Positions 7,023 to 9,430 of a stretch of 9,430 nucleotides of DNA are shown one piece after another. Position 1 is the stretch's first letter. Every line of letters begins with the position of its first letter. Position numbers and translations under genes: made by a program. This stretch comes from Spirochaetaceae bacterium (GTDB taxonomy: Bacteria; Spirochaetota; Spirochaetia; PWKH01), in NCBI GenBank assembly GCA_003557605.1, contig PWNW01000150.1:1-9430 (forward strand). Reading direction: 5' to 3'. The notes below the pieces were generated by a model, which saw only the letters and a program-made list of their open reading frames with translations, did no database searches and had not been told where the DNA came from.

Positions 7023-7035
7023 AGGGTCATCCTAA

Positions 7036-7356
7036 TTACCACCGTATGGTAAAACTCTTGAATGCTTCACCGGCTTTTCTGTTCCAGTCCTCACAGACAT
7101 GGTGAACCGATGAAGAGGGCGGACCTTGTTTTACTGCTGCAGCAAAACGTTTCAGGTCAGCAGCCTTTCCAGATGCAGCAATCTCGACATCGCCGTTGGG
7201 GAGGTTGCGAACAAATCCGGTAATACCGTATGCTTCTGCTGCGTTGAGGGCGAAGAACCTGAACCCGACCATCTGAACTCTGCCGGACACTACCAGTTGC
7301 ACGTGCTGTATGCCGTTACCGCTGCTCATAAGAACAGGGTACACCAAAGCGATCAT
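7036..7356 (-). CDS. acyP: Acylphosphatase
   Basis: A small cytoplasmic enzyme that hydrolyses acyl phosphates such as acetyl phosphate, carbamoyl phosphate or 1,3-bisphosphoglycerate. The signature is present: GRVQMVGFR, containing the catalytic arginine (R33 counting from the start given here), then GITGFVRNLPNGDVEI with the catalytic asparagine (N51). The third residue of the VQGVGFR loop is Met instead of the usual Gly, a mild oddity in the phosphate-binding loop. The start is uncertain. The ATG at 7356 has GAGG eight bases upstream and gives 106 residues; the ATG at 7329 gives 97 residues, closest to the family's usual length, but has no visible ribosome-binding site; the ATG at 7383 gives 115 residues, also without a site. 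It is followed closely by pyk, a sensible pairing of two phosphate-transfer enzymes of central metabolism. It is divergent from the helicase gene. Confidence 0.92.
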   Translation of the reverse strand: MIALVYPVLMSSGNGIQHVQLVVSGRVQMVGFRFFALNAAEAYGITGFVRNLPNGDVEIAASGKAADLKRFAAAVKQGPPSSSVHHVCEDWNRKAGEAFKSFTIRW

Positions 7357-7392
7357 ACCATCAACCTCAAACAAATATGACATCAGTGCAGT

Positions 7393-7420
7393 TTGTAATT
7401 TATCTTATTTGCTATATACT
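7393..7420 (+). promoter_or_regulatory. Promoter for the helicase gene
   Basis: TTGTAA (7393-7398, four of six matches to TTGACA), a 16-base spacer and TATACT (7415-7420, five of six matches to TATAAT) precede the ATG at 7443. The ribosome-binding site GAGGTGG lies between (7428-7434). The whole stretch 7384-7425 is far more AT-rich than its surroundings and must also contain the divergent acyP promoter. For that direction I only see a loose pair: TTCATA, then 17 bases, then GATAAA. Confidence 0.5.
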
Positions 7421-7442
7421 ATATGAAGAGGTGGATTGTTCC

Positions 7443-9430
7443 ATGAAATATGAAGAAGTCTGCAGAGGGTATGCAACCAGTTATCGGGAAATGCTCAGGA
7501 ATCACCAGTCCCTGATTGCCGCTGAAGCGGGGGATGTGCGAGGGTTTGATGCCTCAGTCCTTGATGCACTTTGGGAAGTTCCATTCTGCAATACCATGCT
7601 GCTTCCCTTCCTGCTGGACGGCGTGAGAGACATGCTCCAGCTCTTCTGTGAAGATGCTGAAGATATTTCTGATGCATATTCAGCTCTTGCTTCCGTACGC
7701 ATGGAAGCCGACAGGGCATTTCGGGATTCCGGGTCCTGGGACCTGGCATTCGGATACCCCTTTTTGGAGGGGGCTTTCCAGGACGGTACGAAGGTCAGGG
7801 CACCGGTATTCCTCTTCCCTGTGACCCTTGAACCGAAAACCCTGGAAAGCGGAAAACGGGGCTGGGCAGTGAAGAACCTGCAGTTCTCCCATGCTTCGAT
7901 AAATGAATCGCTGATCAGGGGATTTGAGCTGTTCCATCATGAGCAGATTCCCCCAAGGGTCAGTATGAGTTTTCCTCTCAGCAAGGGGATACGAGGCCTC
8001 GGTATGGTGGAAATCGTGCAGTCCCTGTTCAAGGGGATGAACTTCCAGCATTTTCCCGGAGGGCATGTTTCCGGAGAAATTGAGCCCCTTACAAGTCTCG
8101 GTGAACATCAGCCGGGCACCATCATTCTGCAGGACTGTCTGGTTTTGGGGTTTTTTCCCCAGAAGCCTGCACATCTTTCAGGGGAGTATGCACGAATTAC
8201 CGATGAATCATGCTTAAGCACCACCGCTGAGCGGATACTTGACCAGGCCCCTGAAGAGGGTGAGCATCCCTTGCCGGAGCATCATCAGACAGATGAAAAC
8301 CGGGCGGTATTTCTCACCCCCCTTGACTCCTCCCAGGAGCGGGCAGTTCAGGCTTGTGCGATGGGGCACAATATCGCTGTGCTGGGGGCTCCAGGTACCG
8401 GTAAGACCCAGGTGCAGGCTAATATCATTGGGGACTGCCTGATGAAGGGCAGGAGAGTGCTGGTTGTATCTCAAAAGCGTTCATCCCTTGATGATCTGTA
8501 CGCCAGACTCGCAGATGCCGGGATCGGGTCCTATGCACTGCTGATGCAGAACCCGGTGCGTGACAGAATACGGATTCTGAAGGCCCTCAATGAGGCTGCA
8601 CATCCCCATGCTTCACCTGCTGACGATCAGTGGGAGCATGAGTCGGAGAAACTGAAAACCCGGAATCTGGAGCTTTCCCATGAAATCGAAAAGCAGCTCT
8701 CAAGACTGAATGCGGTGAAGCAGCTGCTTCATGAACAGACCCCGTCGGGACTGCAGCTCATTGAGCTGTATCGAAGGACTTCCCGAAGACCGGACATGAT
8801 GATTCCAGAAATCATTGATGATCCCGGCGAATACGGAACCATGGGCATGGAAACCCTGCAGAAGTTTGATCAGCTGCTTGATGCTGCAGTACGACAGCCG
8901 GAGCTGCTGCTTCCCGATCATCCTCTAGCACAGAGAAAGTCCTTTACCCATGCGGGATCGTCTGAACGGGAGCATTGGAGATCTTTGATAGATGCTGTAC
9001 AGAAGGACATGAAACGCTTCCATGAGCACCGGGAGTCTGCTTTGGCCCAATGGGCGGCGGACACCCTTGCTGCCGATGACAACCCGGGGGGTCGCTGCAG
9101 TTCCCTGACAGCGCTGCTCGCCGAGACCCGAAGAGAGATTGACGCATCAGAACTGCTTCCTGCTGATGTGCCTTTCGACAGGAATACTCTTGAAGATCTA
9201 GTGGAGACCATGCAGCACTCCCATGCCTGGCAGCCGAAGTTCTGGAAATCATTGAAAAAGCTCAAACAGTTCTCCAGCGGAAAGACGGGAGTGTTCAGCT
9301 TCAGCAGAAAACTACGCTATACCCTGCAGATCATGGACCGGCTTGATGAAATTGCCGATGCCTGCTCCGTACGGATTCCCTACAGCGGAAAAGAAGGGCT
9401 GTCGGTTGCAGTCGGTGACCTTGCCGTACA
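7443..9430 (+). CDS. Superfamily 1 helicase, DUF4011-like, N-terminal part (runs off the window)
   Basis: The frame is open from the ATG at 7443 to the end of the window without a stop (662 full codons), so the protein is truncated only by the window edge. Residues 1-290 form an N-terminal region with the segment FGYPFLEG...RAPVFLFPVTLE (about 103-130). This matches the 'Pfle...APLlL.PV.L' pattern seen in helicases of the DUF4011 group. Then come the Q motif (LTPLDSSQERAV, Q298), the Walker A motif GAPGTGKT (315-322) and motif Ia (RRVLVVSQKRSSLDDLYARL, 337-356). From about 395 onward the sequence is long, charged and helical (coiled-coil candidate about 397-432), like the large insertion these proteins carry before Walker B. 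Walker B and the second RecA domain would lie beyond 9430. It is predicted to be an ATP-dependent helicase or translocase on DNA or RNA. Some relatives are fused to Vsr-like nucleases and occur in phage defence; whether this one does cannot be seen. GAGGTGG eight bases upstream supports the start. Confidence 0.87.
   Translation, partial: MKYEEVCRGYATSYREMLRNHQSLIAAEAGDVRGFDASVLDALWEVPFCNTMLLPFLLDGVRDMLQLFCEDAEDISDAYSALASVRMEADRAFRDSGSWDLAFGYPFLEGAFQDGTKVRAPVFLFPVTLEPKTLESGKRGWAVKNLQFSHASINESLIRGFELFHHEQIPPRVSMSFPLSKGIRGLGMVEIVQSLFKGMNFQHFPGGHVSGEIEPLTSLGEHQPGTIILQDCLVLGFFPQKPAHLSGEYARITDESCLSTTAERILDQAPEEGEHPLPEHHQTDENRAVFLTPLDSSQERAVQACAMGHNIAVLGAPGTGKTQVQANIIGDCLMKGRRVLVVSQKRSSLDDLYARLADAGIGSYALLMQNPVRDRIRILKALNEAAHPHASPADDQWEHESEKLKTRNLELSHEIEKQLSRLNAVKQLLHEQTPSGLQLIELYRRTSRRPDMMIPEIIDDPGEYGTMGMETLQKFDQLLDAAVRQPELLLPDHPLAQRKSFTHAGSSEREHWRSLIDAVQKDMKRFHEHRESALAQWAADTLAADDNPGGRCSSLTALLAETRREIDASELLPADVPFDRNTLEDLVETMQHSHAWQPKFWKSLKKLKQFSSGKTGVFSFSRKLRYTLQIMDRLDEIADACSVRIPYSGKEGLSVAVGDLAV

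Noticed and set aside
7680..8174. 164-codon open frame on the minus strand
   Set aside because: Antisense to the helicase gene, whose frame is open throughout and carries recognisable motifs.
8918..9265. 115-codon open frame on the minus strand, rich in Ser and Arg
   Set aside because: Shadow of the helicase coiled-coil region; no motif or start signal.

Overview
The window looks like an ordinary chromosomal stretch of a diderm, probably anaerobic and fermentative bacterium of medium G+C. Two predicted proteins carry signal peptides and outer-membrane-type beta-strand patterns, which argues for an outer membrane. The single-cluster ferredoxin has the cysteine layout of Thermotoga-type ferredoxins, which suits an anaerobe. 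The large secreted protein combining a metallopeptidase domain, a TolB-like propeller and a C-terminal barrel recalls proteins I associate with spirochaetes of the Spirochaeta/Treponema type. The spirochaete assignment is an inference and cannot be proved from this sequence alone.

Layout: a strong inverted repeat (1-65) overlaps the 3' end of a minus-strand gene for a membrane-anchored protein of unknown function (44-1048). This gene diverges from a small exported protein gene (1166-1696) across a 117-base region holding a good minus-strand promoter and a small palindrome. A stand-alone NarL/LuxR-type regulator (1801-2445) follows. It meets, end to end with 7 bases between them, a ferredoxin gene on the minus strand (2453-2638). 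The minus strand then carries, in transcription order, acylphosphatase (7036-7356), pyruvate kinase (5577-7022), the 924-residue peptidase/propeller/barrel protein (2712-5486) and the ferredoxin. AcyP and pyk are only 13 bases apart and are probably cotranscribed; the others have larger gaps (90 and 73 bases). From an AT-rich divergent promoter region (7384-7442) a large gene runs rightward off the window. It encodes the N-terminal 662 residues of a superfamily 1 helicase of the DUF4011-like type.

Functional links: acylphosphatase (acyl-phosphate hydrolysis) and pyruvate kinase (ATP from PEP) both belong to central phosphate and energy metabolism, and ferredoxin would accept electrons from pyruvate or hydrogen metabolism. 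The remaining genes show no obvious shared pathway. I see no tRNA, rRNA, CRISPR array, insertion sequence or prophage gene, and no gene-free stretch exceeds about 120 bases. The points most worth a second look are the regulator whose phospho-acceptor aspartate is replaced by glutamate, the possible leaderless start of the first gene, the long hairpin at the left edge, and the unfinished helicase, whose relatives include anti-phage defence proteins.
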